A stretch of 64,000 bases of DNA. Origin: CALKZN01 sp050633785. GTDB taxonomy: Bacteria; Pseudomonadota; Gammaproteobacteria; Arenicellales; Arenicellaceae. A program made the translations under genes and the position numbers. Under the pieces are notes generated by a model. That model ran no database searches. It was not told where the DNA came from and worked only from the letters and a program-made list of their open reading frames with translations. The DNA lies in NCBI GenBank assembly GCA_050633785.1, contig JBOEHE010000017.1, positions 1-64,000 on the forward strand. Reading direction: 5' to 3'. Below are positions 53,054 to 61,883 of the stretch, piece by piece. How positions within the stretch are numbered: position 1 is the stretch's first letter; the number at the start of each line of letters is the position of its first letter.

Positions 53054-54046
53054 TTATTGATTGGCTGATCTGGAGAGCTCGAAGTGGCTGGGGTGTCCTT
53101 TCTTGAAGACCAGAGCGTATTTTTCTTCGTCAACATCTGACCTTTTGGCAAGCACTACTTTTTCATTAAGTTTTATGGCAACTGAATGCCACGGCGTTAG
53201 CCAGTTATCATGGCTCTCTACCAACCTGATACCTATTTTCTCAGAGACACTAAATTGTGGGTGAATCGACAAACGCACCGCTTCAGGGTACAAATTTTCC
53301 AATAATCGACTCCAGGCGTTACTCCGTTGAATCACTCTTGCTGCATTTTTCTTGGCTTGTTGCTGTATGGCGTTACGAGAAAAGCTTCCATAGAGGGACA
53401 GGCCTGAATAGTCTTCCAATAGAAACCTCGTTATGCCTTTGAACATTGCGTTAGCAAATTTATCGTGTTTGCATTTATCTTTGAGAACCGACATGGATTC
53501 AGCATAAAGAACCATCAATTCTTCTCTTAGTAGATCAAAATTGGTGGTATGGTCGAACGCATCAGTTAAATCAAAAAAGCCAACTGTTTCTGAATATTTA
53601 TCTCTGATTTCACTTTTGATGATGTTCGAGTAGTCCAATATATCCTCATCGGATATATGCACTATATCGGCAAAGCAATATCCATCGGAGCAGATAAGTA
53701 CTTTGGCTCCAGGAGGGTATATCGACTTAATGCTGGTGCATAGTTCATGTAATTTAGCCAATGCTTCACGTTCTGCTAAATCGGGCATAGCACCCAAGGT
53801 TTTTTTTCTGTTGGGCGATTTTCCCGGGAAGGCCGGAAGAATCATGACAATGGGTTTTTCTAACTCAACGGCGCTGTTAATTTTATTGATATGGGGGGTG
53901 TATTGATCTGAGACATTTAGGTTGTTTTTTTCACAAGGGTCTTCGTCAATCAGCACACGATACTCAAAAATCTTTTCCAATATGTCTTTCGATACTGATA
54001 AATCCAAAAATCCGTGCTTAACATACCTGCTAGCCAAATCTTCCAT
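53054..54046 (-). CDS. Isonitrile synthase (PvcA/DIT1 family), stand-alone
   Basis: 330 residues. Core: ILPAFPGKSPNRK near 78, MPDLAEREAL near 95, ICSDGYCFADI near 125 and 'FFDLTDAFDHTTNFD' near 160; 'WLTPWHSVAIK' near 290. This is the complete isonitrile synthase fold without an oxygenase. First gene of the operon, behind the strong promoter 54105-54132. A second synthase in the same operon (fused) suggests two isonitriles per molecule or different amino-acid specificities. Confidence 0.85.
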   Translation of the reverse strand: MEDLASRYVKHGFLDLSVSKDILEKIFEYRVLIDEDPCEKNNLNVSDQYTPHINKINSAVELEKPIVMILPAFPGKSPNRKKTLGAMPDLAEREALAKLHELCTSIKSIYPPGAKVLICSDGYCFADIVHISDEDILDYSNIIKSEIRDKYSETVGFFDLTDAFDHTTNFDLLREELMVLYAESMSVLKDKCKHDKFANAMFKGITRFLLEDYSGLSLYGSFSRNAIQQQAKKNAARVIQRSNAWSRLLENLYPEAVRLSIHPQFSVSEKIGIRLVESHDNWLTPWHSVAIKLNEKVVLAKRSDVDEEKYALVFKKGHPSHFELSRSANQ

Positions 54047-54079
54047 TTTGATATCCTCGGTTTAAGTTATTTGATTGCA

Positions 54080-54132
54080 ACCTATCTAACGATAGGTATA
54101 GGTAATTCTATTTATACTAACAATCATGTCAA
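54080..54132 (-). promoter_or_regulatory. Isonitrile-operon promoter with TetR-type operator (site 3)
   Basis: On the minus strand: -35 TTGACA (54127-54132), 16-bp spacer, -10 TAGAAT (54105-54110), then a perfect palindrome ACCTATC-TAAC-GATAGGT at 54080-54097 placed on the expected start point. This is the strongest promoter in the window by eye. The start codon is at 54046. Confidence 0.7.
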
Positions 54133-54705
54133 CAGAATAAATATGAATTAACTAAAAATTTAGAATACATTTCAATTTGAAAATCCTCTGTTAAATCAAG
54201 CCTGAATAAGCTATGTTGGCTTTAGTTTAAGAAGCCTGAAGACTATTTAAATCGCAGGTCTTCATTTCCAATTCAACGATTAAGATAAAGCAAACGTGGG
54301 ACAGAGGGGGCTATACTGGTTAATTACTGAGGCTGAAAATCAGCAAGGGAAAGCAGAGGTCTATCTATGTTTTACTTTCGTTTGCTGTAGATAGAATGTT
54401 TTTAGATTAGGTATTAAACAGGCAGAAAGTCATTAAATTTTATAGTGTGAAGGACGAACATGGGGAGTTTTCTAATTTTGTTAGGGCCTGTTGACACTAA
54501 AGTATTGACCGAAGGAACGGGGTGTCCTAGGGATAAAAGGCAAAAAATGGCCGACTTCTGAACACTATTGATGGACGTTAGAAAGTTATTGAAATAAAAA
54601 AATATACTTAATAGTGTCCAAAAAAGGAATTTTCAGTCGTTATAGGAATATCGGTTATATTGATCGATACATTCTAAGAACAAAACGGTTTAAAAGAGGA
54701 AAATT
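54133..54705. other. 573-bp intergenic stretch, possible mobile-element remnant
   Basis: No credible gene. An AACACTATT / AATAGTGT inverted pair (about 54562 and 54612) and a segment AGGGCCTGTTGACAC (about 54484) that resembles an IS terminus lie here. The piece GTGTCCTAGGGATAAAA near 54522 resembles GTGTCCTTGGGGTAAAA at 59091. A TAGATAGA/TCTATCTA hairpin (about 54360-54395) is also present. Confidence 0.35.
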
Positions 54706-55047
54706 ATGCCAAAACATAAGTATCTTTGTATTCAACGTAGTGAGTCAGGTGAGTGTGAACCACCATCGCCGTCTCAAATGGAAGAGATGTACGCCAAATT
54801 CAATGCATGGAGGGAGAAATACGCGCAGAACATCGTTGATATGGGAGGTAAGCTCAGCGAGAAAGGCAAAGTTGTTCATCATGATAGCGCCACCGATGGC
54901 CCATTTGTGGAAGCTAAAGAAATCATAGGAGGTTTTATGATCATTGCAGCTGATGATATGGAACAGGCAATGGAAGTAGTTCGTGAAAGCCCGGGTGTTG
55001 GCATGCCGGGCAGCAGCGTTGAGATCAGACAAATCAGCACCTCTTGA
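54706..55047 (+). CDS. YCII-related DGPF-domain protein
   Basis: 113 residues from ATG 54706 (AGAGGAAAA site). The DGPF signature is in TDGPFVEAKEIIGGF (about 64-78), typical of YCII-like dimeric alpha/beta barrels. The stop overlaps the TTG start of the sigma factor gene (TTGA), so they are coupled. DGPF proteins are hallmark partners of ECF42 sigma factors; exact chemistry unknown. Confidence 0.85.
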   Translation: MPKHKYLCIQRSESGECEPPSPSQMEEMYAKFNAWREKYAQNIVDMGGKLSEKGKVVHHDSATDGPFVEAKEIIGGFMIIAADDMEQAMEVVRESPGVGMPGSSVEIRQISTS

Positions 55048-56303
55048 CCACAACTGAACTGGTTGAACACTTTTTCCGGCATGAATACGCCAAGCTGGTT
55101 GCTACGCTGTCGTGCCGGATTGGTGTTCAATATACTGATATAGTTGAGGATGCGGTACAGTCAGCTCTGATGACTGGTCTGGAGTCTTGGACTCAAAAAG
55201 GCTTGCCGCAAAACCCGTCTGCATGGTTGTTCAAGGTGGCTCACAACCGCCTTCTGGACGAATTGCGCCAACGAACAAGGCGAGACCGTATCCTCAATCT
55301 GAATATAGATGCTTTGGATAACTCTTATGAATTTGATGCTGAACGCTTCTTATCTGGAGAATTACAAGATGATATGTTGCGTATGTTATTTGTCTGTTGC
55401 AATGAAGCGATTCCTATCGAATCACAATTGGTGTTTGCTTTAAAAACCTTGTGTGGTTTTAATGTCGCTGAGATTGCCACTCGACTATTCACTACTCAAG
55501 CAAATATTTATAAGCGATTGAGCCGAGCTCGTGATTATTTGCGCAAACATCCTAGCCATTTTGGTGATATCTCCCGTCATGACTTTTCTCGGCGGCTGCC
55601 AGCAGTAAATAAAACGCTTTATCTTCTTTTTACCGAAGGTTATCTGTCTTGTAGTAATGAAGTCGCTATTCGTCGTGAATTGTGTCTGGAAGCAATAAGG
55701 TTGACCACTATTCTGGCGGAAAATAGTGTTGATAAAAAGGCTGGGCAAACCTTTGCTCTACTAGCGCTTATGCACCTTCATCTTGCTCGTATGAGTTCCA
55801 GACAAGATGCTGCAGGGGGGCTATTATTGTTGGAAGAACAGGATCGGACGCAGTGGGATCAACAAGAGATTCAAACGGGACTTATGTGGTTAGGGAAATC
55901 TGCGCAAGGAGAAGAGTTTTCTCGCTACCATGCTGAAGCAGGTATTGCTGTTGAGCACTGCCTGTCTCCCTCATTTGAACAAACACGCTGGGACAGGGTG
56001 GTGGAATGCTATAGTCTGCTGGAACAAGTGGCTCCTTCAGCAATTCATCGACTCAATCGTGCTGTCGCAGTCGCTGAATGGAAAGATCCGGCAGCAGGAT
56101 TGGCTGTCCTTAACAAGGATAAATCTCCTGGATGGTTGACCGGGTCCTATCTGTGGAGTGCGGTTTTGGCGGATTTGCACCGACGCTGTGGCAATCAGAA
56201 TTTAGCAGAGAGCTATCGTGACGACGCTCTCAAATCAGCACCAACGCCAGCAGTTCAAGCGCTCTTGCGGCGACGCTTGCAAATGAAAGAGGCGGCTGAA
56301 TAG
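55044..56303 (+). CDS. ECF sigma factor with C-terminal extension (ECF42 group)
   Basis: 419 residues, TTG start overlapping the DGPF stop. Sigma2 at about 10-75 (YTDIVEDAVQSALMTGLESW), sigma4 at about 115-175 (CGFNVAEIATRLFTTQANIY), then ~230 helical residues resembling TPR repeats, as in ECF42 proteins that need no anti-sigma factor. Long length and DGPF neighbour support the group. Redirects RNA polymerase to DGPF-type genes. Confidence 0.85.
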   Translation: MTTTELVEHFFRHEYAKLVATLSCRIGVQYTDIVEDAVQSALMTGLESWTQKGLPQNPSAWLFKVAHNRLLDELRQRTRRDRILNLNIDALDNSYEFDAERFLSGELQDDMLRMLFVCCNEAIPIESQLVFALKTLCGFNVAEIATRLFTTQANIYKRLSRARDYLRKHPSHFGDISRHDFSRRLPAVNKTLYLLFTEGYLSCSNEVAIRRELCLEAIRLTTILAENSVDKKAGQTFALLALMHLHLARMSSRQDAAGGLLLLEEQDRTQWDQQEIQTGLMWLGKSAQGEEFSRYHAEAGIAVEHCLSPSFEQTRWDRVVECYSLLEQVAPSAIHRLNRAVAVAEWKDPAAGLAVLNKDKSPGWLTGSYLWSAVLADLHRRCGNQNLAESYRDDALKSAPTPAVQALLRRRLQMKEAAE

Positions 56304-56335
56304 TCAGGGCTAACGGCTATTAATTCAGGCAAAAC

Positions 56336-57145
56336 TCAAGAGTTTCGTTTTTCGTGTCTAGACATATAGTCCTTGGGAGTAATGCCAACACTTTTCTTGA
56401 ATTCATGATTGAAGTGAGCCTGGTCATAAAACCCGGTTTGATTGGCAATGTCGACGAGCGTTGTTGAATTTGCTTGTTTGAGTGCTGTACGGGCCTGGCG
56501 TAAACGGATAAGGCGTGAGTACTTTTTGGGTGACAAACCGACTTCTTTGTTGAATAAACGTTCAAGCTGTCGTTCAGTTGTTCCCACAATATCAGCAAGG
56601 TCTTGGATGAGTTTGTTCCCGGCACTGATTTCGATCAGTTTTAATGAGGCAGGAACAATATCGGATGCTGTCTCGCCTGATTTTAGCAATTTGGTCAACC
56701 ACAGTTCTATTTGCTTGGTTTTGCTCGCTAAAGTAGGAGTTTGATAGAGTTGTTCATGCAGTTGTAGCAAGTCAGGGAGTGGCAAACAATCAGTGGATAT
56801 CATGTCTTGCATTGGAATGCCAAATAGATGAAATGCTTTGCCGGGTTGAAACAGAATACCAAAGGTATGAATATTTCCTTTTAAAAATATTTGCCGTGAA
56901 TATGGGCCGATCTTTTCTAAAGTAACTGGCTGGCAATAGCGGGAATCAGTCAATTCCAGCTCATCTCCCCAGTTGAATAATATGCTTAAACAACCATTGG
57001 CGTGCATGAATTCCTGTCGTTTTTCCAAAATAGTACGATTTGATTGTATAGCCCAAAACCATTGTACAAATGGTCGCAGAGCAGGCGATGGCAGCATGCG
57101 CTGAAATCCAATGTCTGCTAAATGGTGAGGTTTATGTTTGAACAT
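56336..57145 (-). CDS. AraC-family regulator
   Basis: 269 residues. N-terminal ~140 residues are the DUF6597-type sensor part ('LRPFVQWFWAIQSN', 'GILFQPGKAFHLFG'); C-terminal AraC HTH pair at about 165-262 (LADIVGTTERQLERLF, 'LVDIANQTGFYDQAHFNHEF'). Convergent with the sigma gene and divergent from the AhpD-like gene, which it may control. Confidence 0.85.
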   Translation of the reverse strand: MFKHKPHHLADIGFQRMLPSPALRPFVQWFWAIQSNRTILEKRQEFMHANGCLSILFNWGDELELTDSRYCQPVTLEKIGPYSRQIFLKGNIHTFGILFQPGKAFHLFGIPMQDMISTDCLPLPDLLQLHEQLYQTPTLASKTKQIELWLTKLLKSGETASDIVPASLKLIEISAGNKLIQDLADIVGTTERQLERLFNKEVGLSPKKYSRLIRLRQARTALKQANSTTLVDIANQTGFYDQAHFNHEFKKSVGITPKDYMSRHEKRNS

Positions 57146-57323
57146 GAGTGGCTATGTCGGAAAAATACAATACAGATTTGTTGGTCAAGTTTACCTTAAG
57201 AGTTAATGCAGCACTTGTGATTGGCTGATCCGAGGCCAAGCATTTGCAGAGGACTTTTGTGTCGGCTATGAGTCATTGCAGGTTGATTCATTGTCATAGA
57301 GTAAAACCTTCAAGAGAGTGATT

Positions 57324-57761
57324 ATGATTGAAAGAATAGCATATGATGAAATTAATGCCCGAGCTGTGGGCGGATTTGCAGCCTTACGAAAACATATATC
57401 CAAGGTTGATAAAAAGTTGGCTGTATTGCTCGAGTTGCGAGTTTCTCAAATCAATGGTTGCGTCTATTGTTTGGACCTGCATGCTCGTCAGGCCCGAGAA
57501 TTGGGCGAACAGCAACAACGACTCGATTGCATCGCGGCTTGGGATGAGTGTCCATTTTTTGAAGAACATGAAAAGGCGGCTTTTGCCTGGGCAGAGGCAA
57601 TCACTAATGTGTCACAAACTCATGCGTCAGATGCTGTCTACCAACGATTACAAACGTATTTCAGTGATGAGGAGATAGTTGATTTAACCTTGGTTGTGAC
57701 TTTTATGAATGCGTGGAATCGGTTGGCGATTGGGTTCCTACAATTGCCGGAGAAAGCCTAA
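57324..57761 (+). CDS. AhpD-like / carboxymuconolactone decarboxylase family protein
   Basis: 145 residues from ATG 57324 (GTG 57318 alternative). The CxxC-x3-H motif CVYCLDLHARQARELG near residues 48-63 is the AhpD-type redox site; 'AFAWAEAIT' follows. Small helical peroxidase-like or decarboxylase fold. 20 bp before the PNPOx-like gene, so co-transcribed. Confidence 0.85.
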   Translation: MIERIAYDEINARAVGGFAALRKHISKVDKKLAVLLELRVSQINGCVYCLDLHARQARELGEQQQRLDCIAAWDECPFFEEHEKAAFAWAEAITNVSQTHASDAVYQRLQTYFSDEEIVDLTLVVTFMNAWNRLAIGFLQLPEKA

Positions 57762-57781
57762 ATTTTGAGGCAGGTGAAAAT

Positions 57782-58246
57782 ATGAATAAATTAACGGAAT
57801 CAATGCAACACATTATTCGCAATTTCAGTGTGGGAGCTGTGGCGACTGTCAATGACGATGGTAGCCCTGCCGTGTCGCCCAAGGCGACATTTGTGGTAGT
57901 GAATGATCGTTGTATAGTATTCGGCAATGTCCGCTCGCCAGCTACATGTGCAAATTTGCGTAAACGACCGGGTTTGGAAATCAATTTTACGGATGTGTTG
58001 GCACGTGTGGCCCTGCGAGTTAGAGGTACAGCTCGTCTGGTTGCAAAGGACTCAGAACAAGGGCAGAAATTGATATTAGCTTTTGAGCCGGATTGGGGGG
58101 ATTATTTGTTTCTCGTACAGGAGTTTGTCTGCATTGAGATAGATCGGGTTGAACTGATTATGTCACCGGCCTACGATGTTGGCTTAACACGAGATGAGTT
58201 AGTGCTGGCAAACCTCGAGAAACTGCAAAAAATAGCTAATCAATAA
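57782..58246 (+). CDS. Pyridoxamine 5'-phosphate oxidase-like FMN-binding protein
   Basis: 154 residues from ATG 57782. Split-barrel pattern: 'VGAVATVNDDGSPAVSPKAT', 'IVFGNVRSPATCANLRKRPG', 'GTARLV'. FMN- or F420-type reductase fold; substrate unknown. Second gene after the AhpD-like ORF. Confidence 0.8.
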   Translation: MNKLTESMQHIIRNFSVGAVATVNDDGSPAVSPKATFVVVNDRCIVFGNVRSPATCANLRKRPGLEINFTDVLARVALRVRGTARLVAKDSEQGQKLILAFEPDWGDYLFLVQEFVCIEIDRVELIMSPAYDVGLTRDELVLANLEKLQKIANQ

Positions 58247-58291
58247 TGCACCTGAAGAGCACAGAAATAGTTGCATCGAGGAGGGTTATCG

Positions 58292-58954
58292 ATGAAGTCA
58301 GATATACAGTTAGTGAGTTATAAAATCTGCCCCTATGTGCAGAGAGTCAGGTTTGCTTTAGAAGAAGTTGGAATACCTTATTCGATTCGGTTTATAAATC
58401 CTTATGAACCTAAGCTCGAGTGGTTCTTGTCCTTATCAGAATCAGGGAAGGTTCCAGTGTTGCTTGTTGATGATCGTGTCATAATAGATTCTGCTACCAT
58501 TCTGGACTTTATTAATGATTATTCTGGAAACGTGCTATGGCCTAAGAATCTGGATAGCTCGGCAAAAAGCCGGTTGCTCATAGGCAGGATTGAAGACTAT
58601 CATACCATTTTACGCTTGGTATATACGGTCAATGAGGTTGCGGAATATGCTGCCGCAATCAGTGGCTTTAAGCATGAAATGATCCGCCTGGAGCAGACAT
58701 TAAACAACTCGTGTCTTGACCTCGGGTCAATCAATATGCTGACATTCTATTATGCTCCTTTGTTTAAACTGGCTGATATTGTTGGTGGGTTGATTGGTGA
58801 AGACTTGATTGGCAGGTCAGGCAAGCTGGCTTTGTGGAAAGATGCAATTATTAGTTGCGATTCATTTGTTAAAGCGATGGAAGATGATTATATACCTGAA
58901 CTGATGGTGTTTTTTAAGGCCAAACAGTCTGTATTGTCTGAGATATATTTATAG
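58292..58954 (+). CDS. Glutathione S-transferase-like protein
   Basis: 220 residues from ATG 58292 (GAGGAGG site). N-terminal thioredoxin-like domain with KICPYVQRVRFALEE (CPYxxR active-site type) and 'GKVPVLLVDDRVIIDSATILDFI'. C-terminal helical domain is divergent. Cys-type (omega-like) GST; substrate unknown. Confidence 0.8.
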   Translation: MKSDIQLVSYKICPYVQRVRFALEEVGIPYSIRFINPYEPKLEWFLSLSESGKVPVLLVDDRVIIDSATILDFINDYSGNVLWPKNLDSSAKSRLLIGRIEDYHTILRLVYTVNEVAEYAAAISGFKHEMIRLEQTLNNSCLDLGSINMLTFYYAPLFKLADIVGGLIGEDLIGRSGKLALWKDAIISCDSFVKAMEDDYIPELMVFFKAKQSVLSEIYL

Positions 58955-59067
58955 TAGAGTGTTCTTATTGACTGAATTGATAGTTGTTGATAATCCTAAG
59001 GGCCGCCGTCATTTTCCCGCTATTTTTGTTTTCCAATTGTTGTTGGGAGTAACCAAACGTCCAAATG

Positions 59068-59095
59068 GACACCTCAATACCGAACTAGGTGTCCT
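59068..59095. repeat. Perfect 8-bp hairpin
   Basis: GGACACCT (59068-59075) / AGGTGTCC (59088-59095), 12-nt loop. Followed by CTTGGGGTAAAA, which matches a piece near 54524. Role unclear; may be an IS scar. Confidence 0.35.
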
Positions 59096-59143
59096 TGGGG
59101 TAAAAATGAAACCTCAACAGACCCTGGTGTCAGGTGACAATAA

Positions 59144-59605
59144 ATGAGTGTAGAAAATAAATTGAAAGAGCTGGGTCTGCAGTTGCCAGCAGCGAGCAAC
59201 CCTCAAGGAAGCTATACCAATTGTGTGCGAAGCGCTAATGTGCTGTATGTTTCTGGAAAAGGCCCTGTTGCCGGGCTTAGCGATATTCCCAAAGGTAAGC
59301 TTGGTAGAGAATATGATGTTAATCAGGGTTATGCTTACGCCAGGGCTGCTGGATTGGATATTCTGGCGGCCCTTAAGCTTGAGCTGGGGTCTCTGGATAA
59401 GGTGACACGTGTGCTTAAAATACAGGGATTTGTCAACGCCACTGAGGACTTTGAACAGCACCCCAAAGTGCTTGATGGTTGTTCTGATTTGTTAGTTGAG
59501 GTATTTGGTGATAAAGGTGTTCATGCCCGCTCTGTGTCTGGGGCTAACTCTCTACGGGCTAATCTGCCAATCATTATTGATTCTATCTTTGAAATTACCG
59601 ACTAA
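59144..59605 (+). CDS. RidA family protein (Rid7-like group)
   Basis: 153 residues, a bit longer than classic RidA (~128). 'ANVLYVSGKGPVAG' strand, 'AGLDILAALKLELGSLDKVTRVLKIQGFV' and C-terminal 'GVHARSVSGANSLRANLPIIIDSIFEI' match the family. The catalytic arginine of true RidA is replaced by this branch's sequence, so the enamine-deaminase role is uncertain. Confidence 0.8.
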   Translation: MSVENKLKELGLQLPAASNPQGSYTNCVRSANVLYVSGKGPVAGLSDIPKGKLGREYDVNQGYAYARAAGLDILAALKLELGSLDKVTRVLKIQGFVNATEDFEQHPKVLDGCSDLLVEVFGDKGVHARSVSGANSLRANLPIIIDSIFEITD

Positions 59606-59716
59606 ACCGGTCTTAGCGAAGACTCACTGATTCTATCATTAGTCAGCCATAGCTTGTTTTCTAAGGTGGCTGAGAGTGACTGGAGTGGCGCCGATGCTGA
59701 AATTTAGTCACAATAC

Positions 59717-60967
59717 TTAACGAAATAATGGAGAAAGGTGGTCGTTAAGAAAAAAACCTTCAGGGTCCAAGTTACGACGTAATGCACGAAAATCACCAGC
59801 TTTAGGATAAATGTTGGTAACATCCTCACCAGTTAAGAAATGCAATTTACCCCAATGTGGTCGTGAGTCATAGGAGCGCAAAATTCGATCTACTGCATTA
59901 AGATAAGCCCAGTAATCTTTACCTGGTTCTCCAGAAACAGAAATGGTTACGCTGTCTTGTTCGTAAAATGGACTCATCCAAGCTCCATCTCCTGCAGTGA
60001 AGCGGTATTCAATTGGGTAAATACAGTCAGGATATTCTTCCAACATGAGTTTACGAACCTCACGAACAGCTGTCTTTGCCTGTGCAACAGGCACCGCATA
60101 TTCAAGTTCATGAAAATTAGGTACATAGGTAATCGGATAAACATCCGAACTATAAGCAATTTTTTCAAACTCAGTTTCAAATGGTTCTCTATCAGTAAAA
60201 TCCATGATCTTCATTTCACAAACATCGGATGTTCTGCCAGTTTTAGATGTTGAAGAAGTATCTGGGAGACAATAACAATGACGACTTTGCTCAGTTGGGC
60301 ACCAAAAAAAGCTAAAATGTCGATGTTTACTGGCTAGTTCATCATGCATTTCCATGGCTGCTTCAAAATCTTCACGCCAAATGCGCTCATATAGATTATA
60401 GGAATCCATTACTTGAAGCGTAATTTCAGATATCACCCCAAGCGTTCCCAGGGAAACGCGACTTGCTAGTAATAAATCTTGCGTTGTCTCATCAACAACT
60501 TTAATACTGCCATCAGGCTGCACCAGCTTCATACCAACAATAGCCGAGGCAAGATTTCCTAGACAGAGCCCAGTGCCATGTGTACCAGTGCTAAACGCTC
60601 CGGCTAAGGCTTGAGAATCAATATCACCCTGATTAATCATCGAAAGTTCACTCTCTTTGAGAGCCTTTCCCAATTGATTAATCGTTGTTCCAGCAAAGGC
60701 TGTCACTTGGCGTTTTTCTTTGTCAATTCCAATGACGCCATTCATGTTTGAAAGTGTAAGGTGTAGTCCATTCGTTAAAGCTACTGGTGTAAATGAATGC
60801 CCTGAGCCAGCACACCGAACATTCAGGCCTTTTTCTGTTGCATCTCTGATCAGGCTACAAAGTTGATCTTCGTTTTCTGGAGCTTCGTATGCAGCGCGAA
60901 CACAGGATTGATTGCCAACCCAGTTTCTCCAATGAGCACCTCCGGCCTTAAAATCATTAATATTCAT
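59717..60967 (-). CDS. FAD-linked L-gulono/D-arabinono-1,4-lactone oxidase family
   Basis: 416 residues. FAD-binding PCMH domain with VRCAGSGHSFTPVALTNG near 51 and 'GAFSTGTHGTG' near 127; ALO C-terminal domain ending 'HWGKLHFLTGED'. Oxidises an aldonolactone or sugar alcohol. 17 bp after the SDR gene, so one operon. Confidence 0.85.
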   Translation of the reverse strand: MNINDFKAGGAHWRNWVGNQSCVRAAYEAPENEDQLCSLIRDATEKGLNVRCAGSGHSFTPVALTNGLHLTLSNMNGVIGIDKEKRQVTAFAGTTINQLGKALKESELSMINQGDIDSQALAGAFSTGTHGTGLCLGNLASAIVGMKLVQPDGSIKVVDETTQDLLLASRVSLGTLGVISEITLQVMDSYNLYERIWREDFEAAMEMHDELASKHRHFSFFWCPTEQSRHCYCLPDTSSTSKTGRTSDVCEMKIMDFTDREPFETEFEKIAYSSDVYPITYVPNFHELEYAVPVAQAKTAVREVRKLMLEEYPDCIYPIEYRFTAGDGAWMSPFYEQDSVTISVSGEPGKDYWAYLNAVDRILRSYDSRPHWGKLHFLTGEDVTNIYPKAGDFRALRRNLDPEGFFLNDHLSPLFR

Positions 60968-60984
60968 CTTTTTTCACTCCTGTT

Positions 60985-61752
60985 TTAAATTGCTGTATAG
61001 GCGTTATCGGCAAAAAGATGAGTGCCATTTACAAAACTGGCATCATCACTTGCAAGAAACAAAGCTGCTTTAGCAACCTCTGAAGGCTCGCATAGGCGAC
61101 CCTGGGCCGCGACTATTGCTTCTTCAGATACATCGATGCCATATTTTTGAAGAACTTTAATCTCATTTAATCCATGATTTGTTGCTATAAATCCAGGGCA
61201 AATCGCATTTGAACGAATATTCCGGTCACGAAATTCAACAGCAATAGCACGTGCAAACATATGACAAGCGCCTTTACTAGTACAATAAAGGACTTCCATA
61301 GGAGTGCCCACGACACCTGAAATTGATGAGGTACAAATTATGCTGCCCCCTCCAGCTGCAAGCATGCCGGGTAATACTGCTTTTGTTACCAAGAACATGC
61401 TTTTTACATTGACAGCCATAACCCGGTCCCATTCAGATTCTTCTGTCTCTAAAAATGGAACGGCAGCCAGAATTCCAACATGATTCATCAACACTGTTAT
61501 CTGTCCTAAGGATTTTACAGCGCTATTCACTGCATCTGAAACTTGGCCGGAGTTTGAAACATCAGCAGGAAAAAATAGAACATTATGCCCAGCGTTCTGC
61601 AAACGTTCCGCTGCAATCATTCCAGCATCTCCTGGTAGGTCAATAATTGCGACTTTAGCACCTTCAGTAGCAAACACCTCAGCGGCAGCTAGACCACAAC
61701 CGTTTGCACCGCCAGTGATAAGTGCAACTTTTCCTTTTAACCTTTCACCCAT
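60985..61752 (-). CDS. SDR family oxidoreductase
   Basis: 255 residues. TGGANGCGLA (residues 13-22), 'NHVGILA', 'ICTSSISG' and YCTSK (Tyr about 154, Lys 158). NAD-binding Asp in 'IIDLPGD'. Paired with the lactone oxidase, so may supply its substrate from a sugar; inference. Divergent from LuxR. Confidence 0.9.
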   Translation of the reverse strand: MGERLKGKVALITGGANGCGLAAAEVFATEGAKVAIIDLPGDAGMIAAERLQNAGHNVLFFPADVSNSGQVSDAVNSAVKSLGQITVLMNHVGILAAVPFLETEESEWDRVMAVNVKSMFLVTKAVLPGMLAAGGGSIICTSSISGVVGTPMEVLYCTSKGACHMFARAIAVEFRDRNIRSNAICPGFIATNHGLNEIKVLQKYGIDVSEEAIVAAQGRLCEPSEVAKAALFLASDDASFVNGTHLFADNAYTAI

Positions 61753-61856
61753 TTATTATCCTCGCTATGTTAGAATTTTTTTGTTGAAATCAGCAACAAA
61801 CTTATGTTGTTAGTTATGAAACAAATGATTGTAAGGAGTGATTTCTGGAGTGACAA

Positions 61857-61872
61857 TATGACAAAAGTCATA
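61857..61872. promoter_or_regulatory. Perfect palindrome before the LuxR gene
   Basis: TATGAC-AAAA-GTCATA, 6-bp arms. It lies 12-27 bp upstream of the LuxR start and ~105 bp from the SDR start, a likely operator for autoregulation or the divergent pair. Confidence 0.45.
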
Positions 61873-61883
61873 CACAAATTGAT

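Noticed and set aside
58959..59147. Short + frame between the GST-like and RidA genes
   Set aside because: No ribosome binding site or family likeness, and it contains the 59068 hairpin.
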